The translations under genes and the position numbers were made by a program. The notes beneath the pieces are model-generated. The model did not search any database. It was not told the origin of the DNA and saw only the letters and a program-made list of their open reading frames with translations. A DNA stretch of 64,000 nucleotides from Janibacter sp. A1S7 (GTDB taxonomy: Bacteria; Actinomycetota; Actinomycetes; Actinomycetales; Dermatophilaceae). The DNA lies in NCBI RefSeq assembly GCF_037198315.1, contig NZ_CP144913.1:434001-498000 (forward strand). The letters run 5' to 3'. How positions within the stretch are numbered: position 1 is the stretch's first letter; each line of letters starts with the position of its first letter. Of this stretch, positions 1-7,806 are shown in pieces.

Positions 1-990
1 GCGATCGGCTACCTGTGGGGCTGGAAGGCCGACATCGTTGTGCCCTCCGGGGAGTCCTTCGTCAGCACCGTCACGCGGTACGACACGTGGGCGCCGGGGC
101 CGCTCGTCGACGAGTCCACGCTCTCCCCCTTCGCGATCACGGTCGAGGAGATGACCGCCGACTTCAACGACCGGGACCCGGCCGCACGCACCTTCGGCCA
201 GCCGCAGGACTTCGAGGCGCACGTCTCGGTCACGCCGGCCGACGGCGACGAGTTCACCGACGTGGTCAAGGTCAACGGGCCGCTGGAGATGGCGGACTCG
301 ACCGTCTTCCTCCTCGGCAACGGCTATGCCCCGGTGGTGACCGTCAAGGACGCCGAGGGGGAGGTCCTCTACAAGGGGGCGACCCCCTTCCTCGCGCAGG
401 ACGGCAACTACCGCTCCACCGGCGCGATCAAGGTCGGGGCGGCCACGCAGCCCGAGCAGTTCGGCTTCGTCGGGCTCTTCCTGCCCACCGCGACGATCGA
501 CCCGGAGCAGGGCCCGATCTCCGTCTTCCCCGACACCCGGGCACCGGCGCTCGCCCTGAGCCTCTACACCGGTGAGCTGTACCCCGGTGGCCGGCCGCAG
601 TCCATCTTCACCCTCGACACGAAGTCGATGGACAAGGTGGTCACGAGCGACGGCACCGACCAGCTGCGGCTGTGGCTGACCCCCGGCGACACCGAGGCGT
701 TGCCCGGTGATCGGGGCACGATCACCTTCGACGGCATCGAGCGCTACGCCGGTTTCTCCGTGCGCAGTGACCCCGGCAAGGAGCTGACCCTCGTCTCCGC
801 GCTGCTCGCGCTCGGTGGCCTCATCGCGACCCTGCTGGTCAAGCGGCGCCGGGTCTTCGTGCGCCTGACCGAGGTCGACGGCCGGGTGCGGGTCGAGGTG
901 GGTGGCATGAGCCGCGATGACGACGAGGGACTGACCGAGGTGGTCGAGCAGGTGCGCGACCAGCTCGTGGGAGAATCGAGGACATCATGA
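1..990 (+). CDS. resB: Cytochrome c biogenesis protein ResB, 3' part
   Basis: The reading frame is open from the first base, so the gene begins upstream; about 329 C-terminal residues are present, against roughly 500-600 for complete actinobacterial ResB. ResB works with CcsB/ResC in system II cytochrome c maturation, carrying haem across the membrane and attaching it to apocytochrome CXXCH motifs outside. The visible part is mostly the extracytoplasmic domain. Near the end comes the conserved IERYAGFSVRSDPGK stretch, then one membrane helix (about residues 262-280), a KRRR positive-inside anchor and a short cytoplasmic tail. The stop codon overlaps the ccsB start (ATGA), so the two are translationally coupled, the usual order for this pair. 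Identification is confident; the N-terminal membrane helices are outside the window. Confidence 0.9.
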   Translation, partial: AIGYLWGWKADIVVPSGESFVSTVTRYDTWAPGPLVDESTLSPFAITVEEMTADFNDRDPAARTFGQPQDFEAHVSVTPADGDEFTDVVKVNGPLEMADSTVFLLGNGYAPVVTVKDAEGEVLYKGATPFLAQDGNYRSTGAIKVGAATQPEQFGFVGLFLPTATIDPEQGPISVFPDTRAPALALSLYTGELYPGGRPQSIFTLDTKSMDKVVTSDGTDQLRLWLTPGDTEALPGDRGTITFDGIERYAGFSVRSDPGKELTLVSALLALGGLIATLLVKRRRVFVRLTEVDGRVRVEVGGMSRDDDEGLTEVVEQVRDQLVGESRTS

Positions 991-1946
991 ACAACGAGAT
1001 GCTGGCCCAGTACGCCAACTACGCGCTGGCCTCGGCGGCGCTGGTGGTCACCGTGGCGATGCTCTGCTACGCCCTCTACCTCGCGCAGGCCGTGCCCGTG
1101 CGCGAACGGGCCGACGCAGACGCCAAGGTCCCCGCGACCGTCGGTGGTCCGGCCGCCGACGGGGACGCGGCGTCCGACCACGCCGCGGGCACCGCCGTCG
1201 AGACGCCGGTGCGGGCGCGCAAGGCCGCCGGCATCGCCGGTTCGCTGACGTGGTTGGCCGCCGGGCTCCTGCTGCTCTCGGCCGTGATGCGCGGGGTCGC
1301 CGTCGAGCGCTTCCCCCTGGGCAACCTCTTCGAGTTCAGCATCGCCGGTGGGTTCTTCGCGCTGGCGACGTTCAGCGTGGCCTCGGTCCGCCGCGATCTG
1401 CGTTGGCTCGGGGTCTTCGTCACGGCCTTCGTCACGCTGCTGCTCATGGTCGCCTCGACCGCCTGGTACGTCGAGGCCGACGAGCTCGTGCCCTCGCTGC
1501 AGTCGTACTGGCTGGGGATCCACGTGACCGTGGCGACCTTGTCGGTCGGTGTCTTCACCGTCGGCGCGATCGTCAGCGGGCTCTACCTGCTCAGCGACCG
1601 CGAGGTGGGCGGAGAGCGGTTCTGGCGCAAGCTGCCCCCGGCGCAGTCGCTGGAGAAGTTCTCCTACTCGCTGCACATCATCGGCTTCCCGCTGTGGTCC
1701 TTCACCCTCATCGCCGGAGCCATCTGGGCCCGCGAGGCGTGGGGCGCGTACTGGACGTGGGACCCGAAGGAGGTGTGGACCTTCGTCATCTGGACGGTCT
1801 ACGCCGCCTACCTGCACGCCCGCGCCACGAAGAACACTGCGCGCCGCACCGCGAACTGGATCGCCGTCGCCGGATTCGCCTGCATCATCATCAACTACAC
1901 GGTCGTGAACTTCTACTTCATCGGCATGCACAGCTACGCGCAGTAA
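987..1946 (+). CDS. ccsB: Cytochrome c biogenesis protein CcsB (ResC)
   Basis: This 319-residue polytopic membrane protein is the haem-handling partner of ResB in system II cytochrome c maturation. The diagnostic tryptophan-rich WWD-type motif WGAYWTWDPKEVW lies near residue 252, with family histidines at HIIGF and GMHSYAQ around it. The region at about residues 30-75 is hydrophilic and alanine/proline rich, typical of actinobacterial versions with a longer first loop. The start overlaps the resB stop by four bases. Length and motif leave little doubt. The product should sit in the cytoplasmic membrane and support the c-type cytochromes of the bc1-aa3 branch, consistent with the menaquinone and complex I genes that follow. 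Confidence 0.95.
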   Translation: MNNEMLAQYANYALASAALVVTVAMLCYALYLAQAVPVRERADADAKVPATVGGPAADGDAASDHAAGTAVETPVRARKAAGIAGSLTWLAAGLLLLSAVMRGVAVERFPLGNLFEFSIAGGFFALATFSVASVRRDLRWLGVFVTAFVTLLLMVASTAWYVEADELVPSLQSYWLGIHVTVATLSVGVFTVGAIVSGLYLLSDREVGGERFWRKLPPAQSLEKFSYSLHIIGFPLWSFTLIAGAIWAREAWGAYWTWDPKEVWTFVIWTVYAAYLHARATKNTARRTANWIAVAGFACIIINYTVVNFYFIGMHSYAQ

Positions 1947-1953
1947 GGGCGAC

Positions 1954-2280
1954 ATGATCCGCTACACCCTGCTTCGTTTCCTCATCTTCTTCGGGTGCCT
2001 TGCGTTGTTCTGGCTGCTCGGGCTGAGGGACGGCAACGAACTGCCCTGGCTGGCCGTTCTCGCCGCCCTGGCGTCGATGCTCATCTCGGCGGTCGTGCTC
2101 AAGCCCTTCCGTGCGGACATGATCACCCAGCTCGAGGAGCGTCGCGCCGCCAAGGCGGACAAGCGCGCCGCCCGGACCGACACCGACGAGGCCGTCGAGG
2201 ACCGCGCGCAGGACGAGAGCACGTCCGCAGGGCGCGAGGCCGACGCCGCTGCGGACGACGAGGAAGAGACCTTCCGCTGA
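1954..2280 (+). CDS. DUF4229 small membrane protein
   Basis: A 108-residue protein with two hydrophobic helices (about residues 4-22 and 29-50), then a charged tail full of Arg, Lys, Asp and Glu. The pattern MIRYTLLRFLIFFGCLALFW at the N-terminus fits the DUF4229 family, which in actinobacteria commonly sits next to cytochrome c biogenesis and menaquinone genes. It starts 7 bases after ccsB and is probably cotranscribed with it. No enzymatic motif is visible and the function is unknown. The context suggests a role in respiratory membrane assembly, but that is inference. Confidence 0.75.
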   Translation: MIRYTLLRFLIFFGCLALFWLLGLRDGNELPWLAVLAALASMLISAVVLKPFRADMITQLEERRAAKADKRAARTDTDEAVEDRAQDESTSAGREADAAADDEEETFR

Positions 2281-2296
2281 CCCCGCTGGCCTGATC

Positions 2297-2370
2297 GGGG
2301 GGACTCTGTGTCGCCTCGTCAGGGGGGCCCTGTGTCGCCTCGGGCAGGGGGACTCTGTGTCGCCTCCAGA
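2297..2370. repeat. 25-bp tandem repeat, three copies
   Basis: Three direct copies start at 2297, 2322 and 2347 with a 25-base period. The shared core is CTGTGTCGCCTC preceded by a run of five or six G residues. Copy 2 differs by GGCC for GACT at the start, and copy 3 is one base shorter. The array lies directly behind a stop codon at a convergent gene junction, so a terminator-like or spacer function is plausible but unproven. Confidence 0.8.
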
Positions 2371-2373
2371 TTC

Positions 2374-2392
2374 TCGGGTGACCCGATACTCG
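2374..2392. repeat. Palindromic element TCGGGTGACCCGATACTCG, copy 1
   Basis: A 13-base palindrome TCGGGTGACCCGA (arms TCGGGT/ACCCGA around one base) extended by TACTCG. A second copy with one mismatch lies in inverted orientation at 17888-17906, about 15.5 kb away, also behind the 3' end of a gene. The two copies match at 18 of 19 positions, too good for chance. It could be a protein-binding site or a dispersed repeat. Confidence 0.6.
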
Positions 2393-2606
2393 TGTGACGA
2401 GCACGTGCCTGGTGTGTCATGTCCCTGGTGGCCGCGCAGTCTCGGGATGGCCGGGAAAACCGGTGCTGGCCGCGTCATAACCCGGCCATGAGTCGCCAGG
2501 GGGTCTTGTCAGGGCTGCCCGGCCAGATGTCCTCAGCACGACGGCGCCGGACCAGCGCTACCGTCGCGCCCGGCGACTCCCGGGGGTGCGCCTCGGACGG
2601 CGGGAG

Positions 2607-3497
2607 TCAGATCGCCAGCGGCACGACGAGCAGGACCGCCCACAGCAACTCGGCCAGGCCGGTCAGCGCCAGCGCGGGGATCAGGGCGCGACCGGTGGCG
2701 CCGTCCTTGACGGCCTTGATGCCGGGCCAGGCGATGAGCAGACCGAGGATCGCAACCGGGGCCCAGACCTGCCAGATCGCCATGAGCAGTGTGCACACGG
2801 CGGCCACCGCGAAGAGTCCGAGGTAGAGCCGGCGGGCACGCGCGTCACCGAGGCGCACGGCGAGCGTCGTCTTGCCGGTGAGGCTGTCGGTGGGGATGTC
2901 GCGCAGGTTGTTGGCCACGAGGATCGCGCTCGCCAGCGACCCGACGGCGACGGCGCCGAGCACCCCGATGGGCGTGATCGTGCCGATCTGGGCGTAGAGC
3001 GTGCCGAGCGTGGCGACCAGGCCGAAGAAGACGAAGACGTACACCTCACCGAGCCCGCGGTAGCCGTACGGGTTGTCGCCGCCGGTGTAGCGCCAGGCCG
3101 CGAGAATCGCCAGCGCCCCGATCGGCAGCAGGATCCAGGCCGCGCTCAGGGCGACGAGGGCGAAGCCGAAGAAACCCCCGAGCCCCAGGAAGGCGAAGGC
3201 CACCGCCTTCACGTCGGCCGGCTCGGCCAGCCCCTGCCCGACGAGACGGACCGGGCCGACCCGCTCCTCGTCGGTGCCGCGGATGCCGTCGCTGTAGTCG
3301 TTGGCGTAGTTGACGCCGATCTGCAGGCAGCAGGAGACGAGCAGGGCGAGCAGTGCGAAGCCGAGCACGACCCCCTTCCTCTCCTCCTCGAGGTCCATGT
3401 TGGCGGCCGCGGCGGCGGTGCCGACGATGACGGGCGCGATCGCTGCGGGCAGGGTTCGCGGGCGCGCGCCGGCGAACCAGTCGGAGAGTGTGGCCAC
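2607..3497 (-). CDS. menA: 1,4-dihydroxy-2-naphthoate polyprenyltransferase MenA
   Basis: This 296-residue membrane prenyltransferase joins the polyprenyl tail to 1,4-dihydroxy-2-naphthoate, giving demethylmenaquinone. It belongs to the UbiA superfamily: the first Asp-rich motif NYANDYSDGIRGTD is near residue 63 and the second, NNLRDIPTDSLTGKTTLAVRLG, near residue 198, both binding Mg-diphosphate. Eight or nine hydrophobic helices span the rest. The start is preceded on the minus strand by a short gap after menE, so it probably sits at the end of a minus-strand unit with menE and the DUF389 gene. The tail donor is probably the polyprenyl diphosphate made by the gene at 35707. Very confident. 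Confidence 0.95.
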   Translation of the reverse strand: MATLSDWFAGARPRTLPAAIAPVIVGTAAAAANMDLEEERKGVVLGFALLALLVSCCLQIGVNYANDYSDGIRGTDEERVGPVRLVGQGLAEPADVKAVAFAFLGLGGFFGFALVALSAAWILLPIGALAILAAWRYTGGDNPYGYRGLGEVYVFVFFGLVATLGTLYAQIGTITPIGVLGAVAVGSLASAILVANNLRDIPTDSLTGKTTLAVRLGDARARRLYLGLFAVAAVCTLLMAIWQVWAPVAILGLLIAWPGIKAVKDGATGRALIPALALTGLAELLWAVLLVVPLAI

Positions 3498-3518
3498 GAT
3501 GGTCGATCCTACGAGCGT

Positions 3519-4667
3519 TCAGGCTCCGAGCAGACGCGCCACGGCGGGGCGGTCGGGCTTTCCGGGCCCGCGCAGGGGGACCTGCGTCACGACGAGCACG
3601 CGTCGCGGCAGGGCGTGTGCCGGCAGGTGGGGGCGCAGCATCTCGCGGATCTCGCCGAGTCCGTCCGCCGCCACGGGCCCTGGCAGCGGCCCGCCCGGCG
3701 AGGTCACCGCGGCCAGCGCCACGATCTGGCCCCACTCCGGGTCGGGGACGCCGACGACCACGGCGCCGGTGACGGCGGGGATGTGCGCCACGACGGCGTC
3801 CTCGACCAGACGCGGGGCGACCTTCATGCCGCCGGTGTTGATCAGGTCGTCCGCCCGACCGTGGACGGTGATCCTTCCTTCGCCGTCGACCACGCCGAGG
3901 TCGCCGGTGCGGAACCACCGCTGACCGCCGTGTGCGACGAAGGAGTCCGACTCCATCCCGAGGTATCCGTGCGCGACGACCGGTCCGCCGATCTCGAGGG
4001 CGCCGTCGTCGCCGGTGCGCACGATGACGTCGCGCAGGGGCGTGCCGTTGTAGACACATCCTCCGGCGGTCTCGGACATGCCGTAGGTGGTCACGACGCG
4101 CACGCCCTGGGAGCGGGCCCGGTCGAGCAGCGCCGCGGGAGTGGCCGCGCCGCCGACGAGGATCGCGTCAAAGCGCCGCAGCGCCTCCAACCCGAGCGGG
4201 TCCTCGACGAGCCGGGCCAGCTGGGTCGGCACGAGGGAGGTGTAGCGCCGCTCCCCGGCCATCCCGGCCGTGGCCTCGACGAGGGCGAAGGGGGTGACCT
4301 CCGACGCCGCCAGGACCACCGGCGTCGTGCCCGCGGTGATGCTGCGCAGGAGCACCTGGAGCCCGGCGATGTGGTGCGGCGGCAGGGCGAGCAGCCACTG
4401 CCCGTGACCACCGAGCCGCTCGGCGGTCGCCTCGGCGCTCGCGATGAGGTTCGCCGCCGTAAGGAGGGAGAGCTTGGGCGTCCCCGTCGAGCCGGAGGTG
4501 GCGACGGTCACCGCGAGGTCGTCGGGGGCACCGCCCGGGGGGATCTGCGGCGCCGCGTCCGGGGCGTGCGGCAGGACCGGCGCGGTGCCGGTCAGCGCGC
4601 GCTCGAGTCGGGGCAGCGCCTCGAGGACGTCGGGGCCGGCGGGCAGGGGCAGTGGCGTGATCGGCAC
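3519..4667 (-). CDS. menE: o-Succinylbenzoate-CoA ligase MenE (AMP-binding)
   Basis: An adenylate-forming enzyme that activates o-succinylbenzoate with ATP and CoA for ring closure by MenB. Clear family motifs are the P-loop-like TSGSTGTPK near residue 62, TYGMSETAGG about residue 210, the ATP-binding TGDLG around 262 and the hinge plus C-terminal lysine region (GKPDR near the end). At 382 residues it is short for the superfamily but normal for actinobacterial MenE. I chose GTG at 4667 because homology begins there (VPITPLPLPAGPDV). An in-frame ATG at 4769 overlaps the stop of the upstream gene as ATGA with a GGAG upstream, and would add 34 low-complexity residues; it cannot be excluded. Located between menA and the DUF389 gene on the same strand. 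Confidence 0.88.
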   Translation of the reverse strand: MPITPLPLPAGPDVLEALPRLERALTGTAPVLPHAPDAAPQIPPGGAPDDLAVTVATSGSTGTPKLSLLTAANLIASAEATAERLGGHGQWLLALPPHHIAGLQVLLRSITAGTTPVVLAASEVTPFALVEATAGMAGERRYTSLVPTQLARLVEDPLGLEALRRFDAILVGGAATPAALLDRARSQGVRVVTTYGMSETAGGCVYNGTPLRDVIVRTGDDGALEIGGPVVAHGYLGMESDSFVAHGGQRWFRTGDLGVVDGEGRITVHGRADDLINTGGMKVAPRLVEDAVVAHIPAVTGAVVVGVPDPEWGQIVALAAVTSPGGPLPGPVAADGLGEIREMLRPHLPAHALPRRVLVVTQVPLRGPGKPDRPAVARLLGA

Positions 4668-4765
4668 GCGTCCATCTTCGCTGATGGACCCGGGGCCGGG
4701 GGCGTGCCCTCCACAGGGTGGGGGCGGCCCCGTGGTCACCGTGCGGGTGATCGGTCCGGCACGGC

Positions 4766-5611
4766 TCATCTCGCCTGGCTCCGTACCCATCCCAGCTCGA
4801 GCTGGACCGGGTAGCCGACGGCCTCCTCGATGGCGGACTGGAGTCGAGCGGACGAGGGTGGCGTGTCGTGCGAGGCCATGAGGAGGTGCACCTCGGCGCC
4901 GTCGACCGTCAGGTCCATCAGGTGGGCGGGCGCGACAGGTTCGACCCACGCGTTGAACTCCGTGAGGGCCGCGGACTCCAGGTCACGCTCCGCGACGATG
5001 TCGCGGCCCGTCGTCGCCAGCGGCACGGTGAGGAGGGCCAGGGCCGTGGTCACACCCATCCCGGTGAGCAGCAGCCGGCGGCCCTCCACCTCGCGGGCGG
5101 AGCCGAAACCGGCGACGATGAGCACGGCTCCTCCCGCGGCGATGATGGCCACCAGGTTGACGGCGAAGAGGAGCAGGGCGCCCAGCGCGGCGGTCGAGTC
5201 GCCACCGGCGAGGGTCACCCCGGACACGCACAGCGGGGGCACGAGCGAGACGGCGATCGCGACACCGGGCAGGGAGCCGGCGATGTCCGTACGCGTGATG
5301 GAGAGGCCGCCCACCGCACCGGCCGCGACGGCGACGCCGAGGTCGGCCAGGGTCGGGCTGGTGCGAGACGTGACCGCGGCATTGGTCAGGTCGTCGGAGA
5401 GGTCGAGCGAGGTCGCGCCGATGAGTGTCGAGATGAGGTAGACGACGAGCACACCCGCGATCAGCAGGGCCGCATGGGAGGCGAGCCGACGGGGTCGTGC
5501 GGCGACGAGGGCGGCGCTCACGCCGAGGATCGGCTCCATCAACGGGGCCACGATCATCGCTCCGATGATCGCGGCGGTCGAGTCCACGAGGACGCCGAAG
5601 CTGGCGATCAC
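4766..5611 (-). CDS. DUF389 membrane protein, probably the 3' part of a split gene
   Basis: A 281-residue polytopic protein of the DUF389 (TIGR00341-like) family, recognisable from DSTAAIIGAMIVAPLMEPI near residue 10 and the following hydrophobic helices; the C-terminal 70 residues are soluble. Function in the family is unknown. The first available start (GTG at 5611) has no ribosome binding site and cuts the first membrane helix in half: the ten codons between it and the preceding TGA (5642-5644) encode RFLLLLAAAA, the missing half of that helix. The upstream gene ends at that TGA in the same frame, so the two pieces together make one open frame of 514 residues interrupted by a single stop. 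I think the stop is a nonsense change or sequencing error. Confidence 0.75.
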   Translation of the reverse strand: MIASFGVLVDSTAAIIGAMIVAPLMEPILGVSAALVAARPRRLASHAALLIAGVLVVYLISTLIGATSLDLSDDLTNAAVTSRTSPTLADLGVAVAAGAVGGLSITRTDIAGSLPGVAIAVSLVPPLCVSGVTLAGGDSTAALGALLLFAVNLVAIIAAGGAVLIVAGFGSAREVEGRRLLLTGMGVTTALALLTVPLATTGRDIVAERDLESAALTEFNAWVEPVAPAHLMDLTVDGAEVHLLMASHDTPPSSARLQSAIEEAVGYPVQLELGWVRSQAR

Positions 5612-5641
5612 TGCGGCCGCCGCGAGCAGGAGGAGGAAGCG

Positions 5642-6310
5642 TCAGAGGCGCGCACGGGTGATCCCTCCGACCGCCTCTTCGATGGTGGCGCGCACCTCGG
5701 TGTCGAGCTCACCCCGCTTGATGTAGGGGGCGGTCGTCGCCCCGCGCACGGCGCTCGGTGCCGGCGCGAGGACCGTCAGGACCGGCATGGCCAGCCAGAC
5801 CAGGCCGACGACCGCGACGCTGAACTGCCCGAAGAGCTCCGGTCGCACCAGTCCCGCCACCGCCCCGGCGAGCTCCGCCAAGCCGAGTCCGATCAACCAC
5901 AGCTGGATTGCGGCGTCGGGGGGCACCACTCGGGAGGCGAGCAGGTCGGCCAGTCCGCGGACGAGGAGCAGCACGCCGATCGCGATCGCGAGGCGGTAGA
6001 GGTGCTCGTCGTGCGCGACGAGGACGAGGCAGAGGCCACCGACCGCGGGCGCGAGGGCGCGCAGCGTGCCGGCGCGTCGCATGCCGCCGCGGGGCAGTCG
6101 ACCTGCTGCGCGTGCCTCGGGCAGGAGGAGCAGTGCGGTGGCGAAGCCGAAGGCGACGAGGACCTCGGTGTGCCGATCCGGGTAGGTCACCCACCCGAGC
6201 AGGCCGATGGCCGCGACGAGGGCGCGCAGAGCCTCCGCGGTGGCGGTGGGGTCGCGGGTCAGCAGCGCCCGGACCGAGGTCGACTCCCGGTCACGGGAGG
6301 GGGCGGTCAT
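5642..6310 (-). CDS. HdeD-like (DUF308-type) membrane protein, 5' part of a possible split gene
   Basis: A 222-residue protein with about seven predicted membrane helices, starting at ATG 6310, which overlaps the stop of the 76-residue gene upstream (ATGA). The repeated short helices with charged turns (for example LWLIGLGLAELAGAVAGL) resemble the HdeD/DUF308 fold; this is a resemblance only. Its last residues GGITRARL run in the same frame, across one TGA, into the DUF389 coding sequence. Family DUF389 proteins usually have a soluble linker ending in a similar R-A-(K/R)-L just before their first helix, so the natural product may be an HdeD-like/DUF389 fusion. As annotated here it would still be a plausible membrane protein by itself. 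Confidence 0.65.
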   Translation of the reverse strand: MTAPSRDRESTSVRALLTRDPTATAEALRALVAAIGLLGWVTYPDRHTEVLVAFGFATALLLLPEARAAGRLPRGGMRRAGTLRALAPAVGGLCLVLVAHDEHLYRLAIAIGVLLLVRGLADLLASRVVPPDAAIQLWLIGLGLAELAGAVAGLVRPELFGQFSVAVVGLVWLAMPVLTVLAPAPSAVRGATTAPYIKRGELDTEVRATIEEAVGGITRARL

Positions 6311-6537
6311 CGCGCCCGGCTCGGGCAGAGGACGTCGTCGACGAACTCGCGGAGCTCCTGGTCCATCAGTGTGCCGGTCACTGGTTCGTAGGAGGCGACG
6401 GCGTGGACGGTCTGCGAGCGCGCCGACACTGCGGAGGCATGTGCGGTGCCGGCCGACCACCTGACGAGCCCGGTCGGCTCACCGAGGCCCTCGACGTCGT
6501 CGTCCGTGATCACCTGGTGGCCCCGCTGAGTACTCAT
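6307..6537 (-). CDS. Small hypothetical protein, 76 residues
   Basis: A short soluble protein with an ATG at 6537 preceded by a good ribosome binding site (GGGGAGG, about 4 bases before). A possible -10 hexamer TACCTT lies on the minus strand at 6571-6576. It is acidic at the start (residues 9-17) and end, has no membrane segment, and contains a conserved-looking VASYEPVTGTLMDQELREFV stretch. Its stop overlaps the start of the HdeD-like gene, so it heads that minus-strand operon. I do not recognise a family. The overlap, binding site and codon usage support it being real. Confidence 0.6.
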   Translation of the reverse strand: MSTQRGHQVITDDDVEGLGEPTGLVRWSAGTAHASAVSARSQTVHAVASYEPVTGTLMDQELREFVDDVLCPSRAR

Positions 6538-6822
6538 GGCCTCCCCGTCCACTGTCCGACCGCTCCTCAAAGGTAGCGCGTCACACGCCGGCCCGGGCCC
6601 GAAGCTGAGCGTCCTCCCGCTCGGTCGTCGCGGCCGACCCGCACAGCGCGCGTCCACCGGACGAGCCGACTACCAGCACGACCGGGACGCCTTGGCCGAC
6701 CGGTGTCGCCGCCTTCGTCCAGGCGAGGTGGCGCCCGCTCTACGCGTACGCCGTCGGCCCGTGGGGGACGACCCGTCGCGCTCGCGGCCGCGGCCGCGGC
6801 CGCGGGACGGCCTCGATCGCGA
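6538..6822. other. Intergenic region with CGGCCG run
   Basis: This 285-base gap lies between menB and the 76-residue gene, both on the minus strand. It contains the promoter region of the downstream operon and, at 6784-6805, a simple repeat of CGGCCG units (GCGGCCGC three times overlapping), which can fold strongly and may terminate menB transcription. No gene is visible in the remainder. Confidence 0.5.
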
Positions 6823-7779
6823 TCAGAAGTACCAGGGGAAGGGCGACCAGTCCGGCTCGCGCTTGTCGAGGAACTGGTCGCGCCCCTCCACCGCCTCGTC
6901 GGTCATGTACGCCAGACGGGTCGCCTCGCCGGCGAAGACCTGCTGGCCCATGAGGCCGTCGTCGGTGAGGTTCAGCGCGAACTTGACCATCCGGATGGCC
7001 GTGGGCGACTTGGCCATGATCTCCCGGGCCATCTGCAGCGCCTCGACCTCGATCTCGGTGTGCTCGACGACCGCGTTGACCGCACCCATCTCGTGTGCCT
7101 CCTGCGCGGTGTAGGCACGGCCGAGGAAGAAGATCTCGCGCGCGCGCTTCTGCCCGACCATCTTCGCCAGGTACGCGCTGCCGTAGCCGCCGTCGAAGGA
7201 GCCGACGTCGGCGTCGGTCTGCTTGAAGCGGGCGTGCTGGCTGGCGATCGTCATGTCGCACACGACGTGCAGGGAGTGCCCGCCGCCGGCGGCCCAGCCA
7301 CCGACGAGGGCGATGACGACCTTCGGCATGGTGCGGATGAGGCGCTGCACCTCGAGGATGTGCAGGCGCCCCCCTTCGGCCTTGACCCGGCGCTCGTCGA
7401 CGCCCGCGACGCTGTCGTCGCCGGTCGGGTCGCTCGCGTACTGGTACCCGGAGCGACCGCGGATGCGCTGGTCGCCCCCCGTGCAGAACGCCCATCCCTG
7501 CGTCGTCGCGCTGCTGCCCTCGCGCGGCGTCGGGCCGTTGCCGGTCAGCAGGACGACGCCGACGTCGGGGGTCCGGCGGGCGTGGTCGAGCGTGCGGTAG
7601 AGCTCGTCGACCGTGTGCGGGCGGAAGGCGTTGAGGATCTCCGGGCGGTCGAAGGCGATCCGCACGCAACCGAGCTCCGTGGCCCGGTGGTACGTGATGT
7701 CGGTGAGGTCCTCGAAGCCGGGGACCACCTCCCAGGCCTGCGGATCGAAGGTCTCGCTGACGTTGTCCAGTGCACTCAC
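6823..7779 (-). CDS. menB: 1,4-dihydroxy-2-naphthoyl-CoA synthase MenB
   Basis: A 318-residue crotonase-fold enzyme that closes the second ring of naphthoquinone from o-succinylbenzoyl-CoA. Family marks include FCTGGDQRIRGRSGYQYA near residue 97, the oxyanion-hole segment VIALVGGWAAGGGHSLHVVCD around 155, the active-site region DADVGSFDGGYGSAYLAK around 190, and the C-terminal WSPFPWYF. The full-length N-terminal extension is typical of actinobacterial MenB. It starts with GTG at 7779, and on the minus strand a TAGGCT hexamer ends exactly 7 bases before it, with no ribosome binding site: a leaderless start is likely. It is separated from menE/menA by the membrane-protein operon. Confidence 0.96.
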   Translation of the reverse strand: MSALDNVSETFDPQAWEVVPGFEDLTDITYHRATELGCVRIAFDRPEILNAFRPHTVDELYRTLDHARRTPDVGVVLLTGNGPTPREGSSATTQGWAFCTGGDQRIRGRSGYQYASDPTGDDSVAGVDERRVKAEGGRLHILEVQRLIRTMPKVVIALVGGWAAGGGHSLHVVCDMTIASQHARFKQTDADVGSFDGGYGSAYLAKMVGQKRAREIFFLGRAYTAQEAHEMGAVNAVVEHTEIEVEALQMAREIMAKSPTAIRMVKFALNLTDDGLMGQQVFAGEATRLAYMTDEAVEGRDQFLDKREPDWSPFPWYF

Positions 7780-7786
7780 GGGCCCG

Positions 7787-7792
7787 AGCCTA
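7787..7792 (-). promoter_or_regulatory. -10 element of leaderless menB promoter
   Basis: Minus-strand TAGGCT followed by 7 bases and then the menB GTG. The same hexamer or a close variant stands 6-7 bases before the start codon of several other genes in this window, which supports the call. No convincing -35 box was found. Confidence 0.55.
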
Positions 7793-7806
7793 TGCCGAGG
7801 ACGGGG

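Larger units (their letters stand above)
2281..2606. other. Convergent intergenic region, 326 bp
   Basis: This gap separates the plus-strand DUF4229 gene from minus-strand menA. The first 90 bases hold a threefold 25-base repeat and a GC-rich palindrome (listed separately), followed by a small hairpin CTCGTGTGACGAG at 2389-2401. From 2403 to 2606 I see no gene, RNA or repeat; the short open frames there have no family features. Both neighbouring genes end here, so part of it probably acts as a bidirectional terminator. Confidence 0.6.

Noticed and set aside
2586..4814. Very long plus-strand open frame opposite menA and menE
   Set aside because: Composition is Arg/Asp/Gly/His rich as expected of antisense frames in high-G+C DNA, while the minus strand encodes clear MenA and MenE motifs.
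6784..6805. CGGCCG run as a functional repeat or insertion site
   Set aside because: It is a short simple repeat of only about three units in GC-rich DNA; a terminator-like role is the most that can be said.
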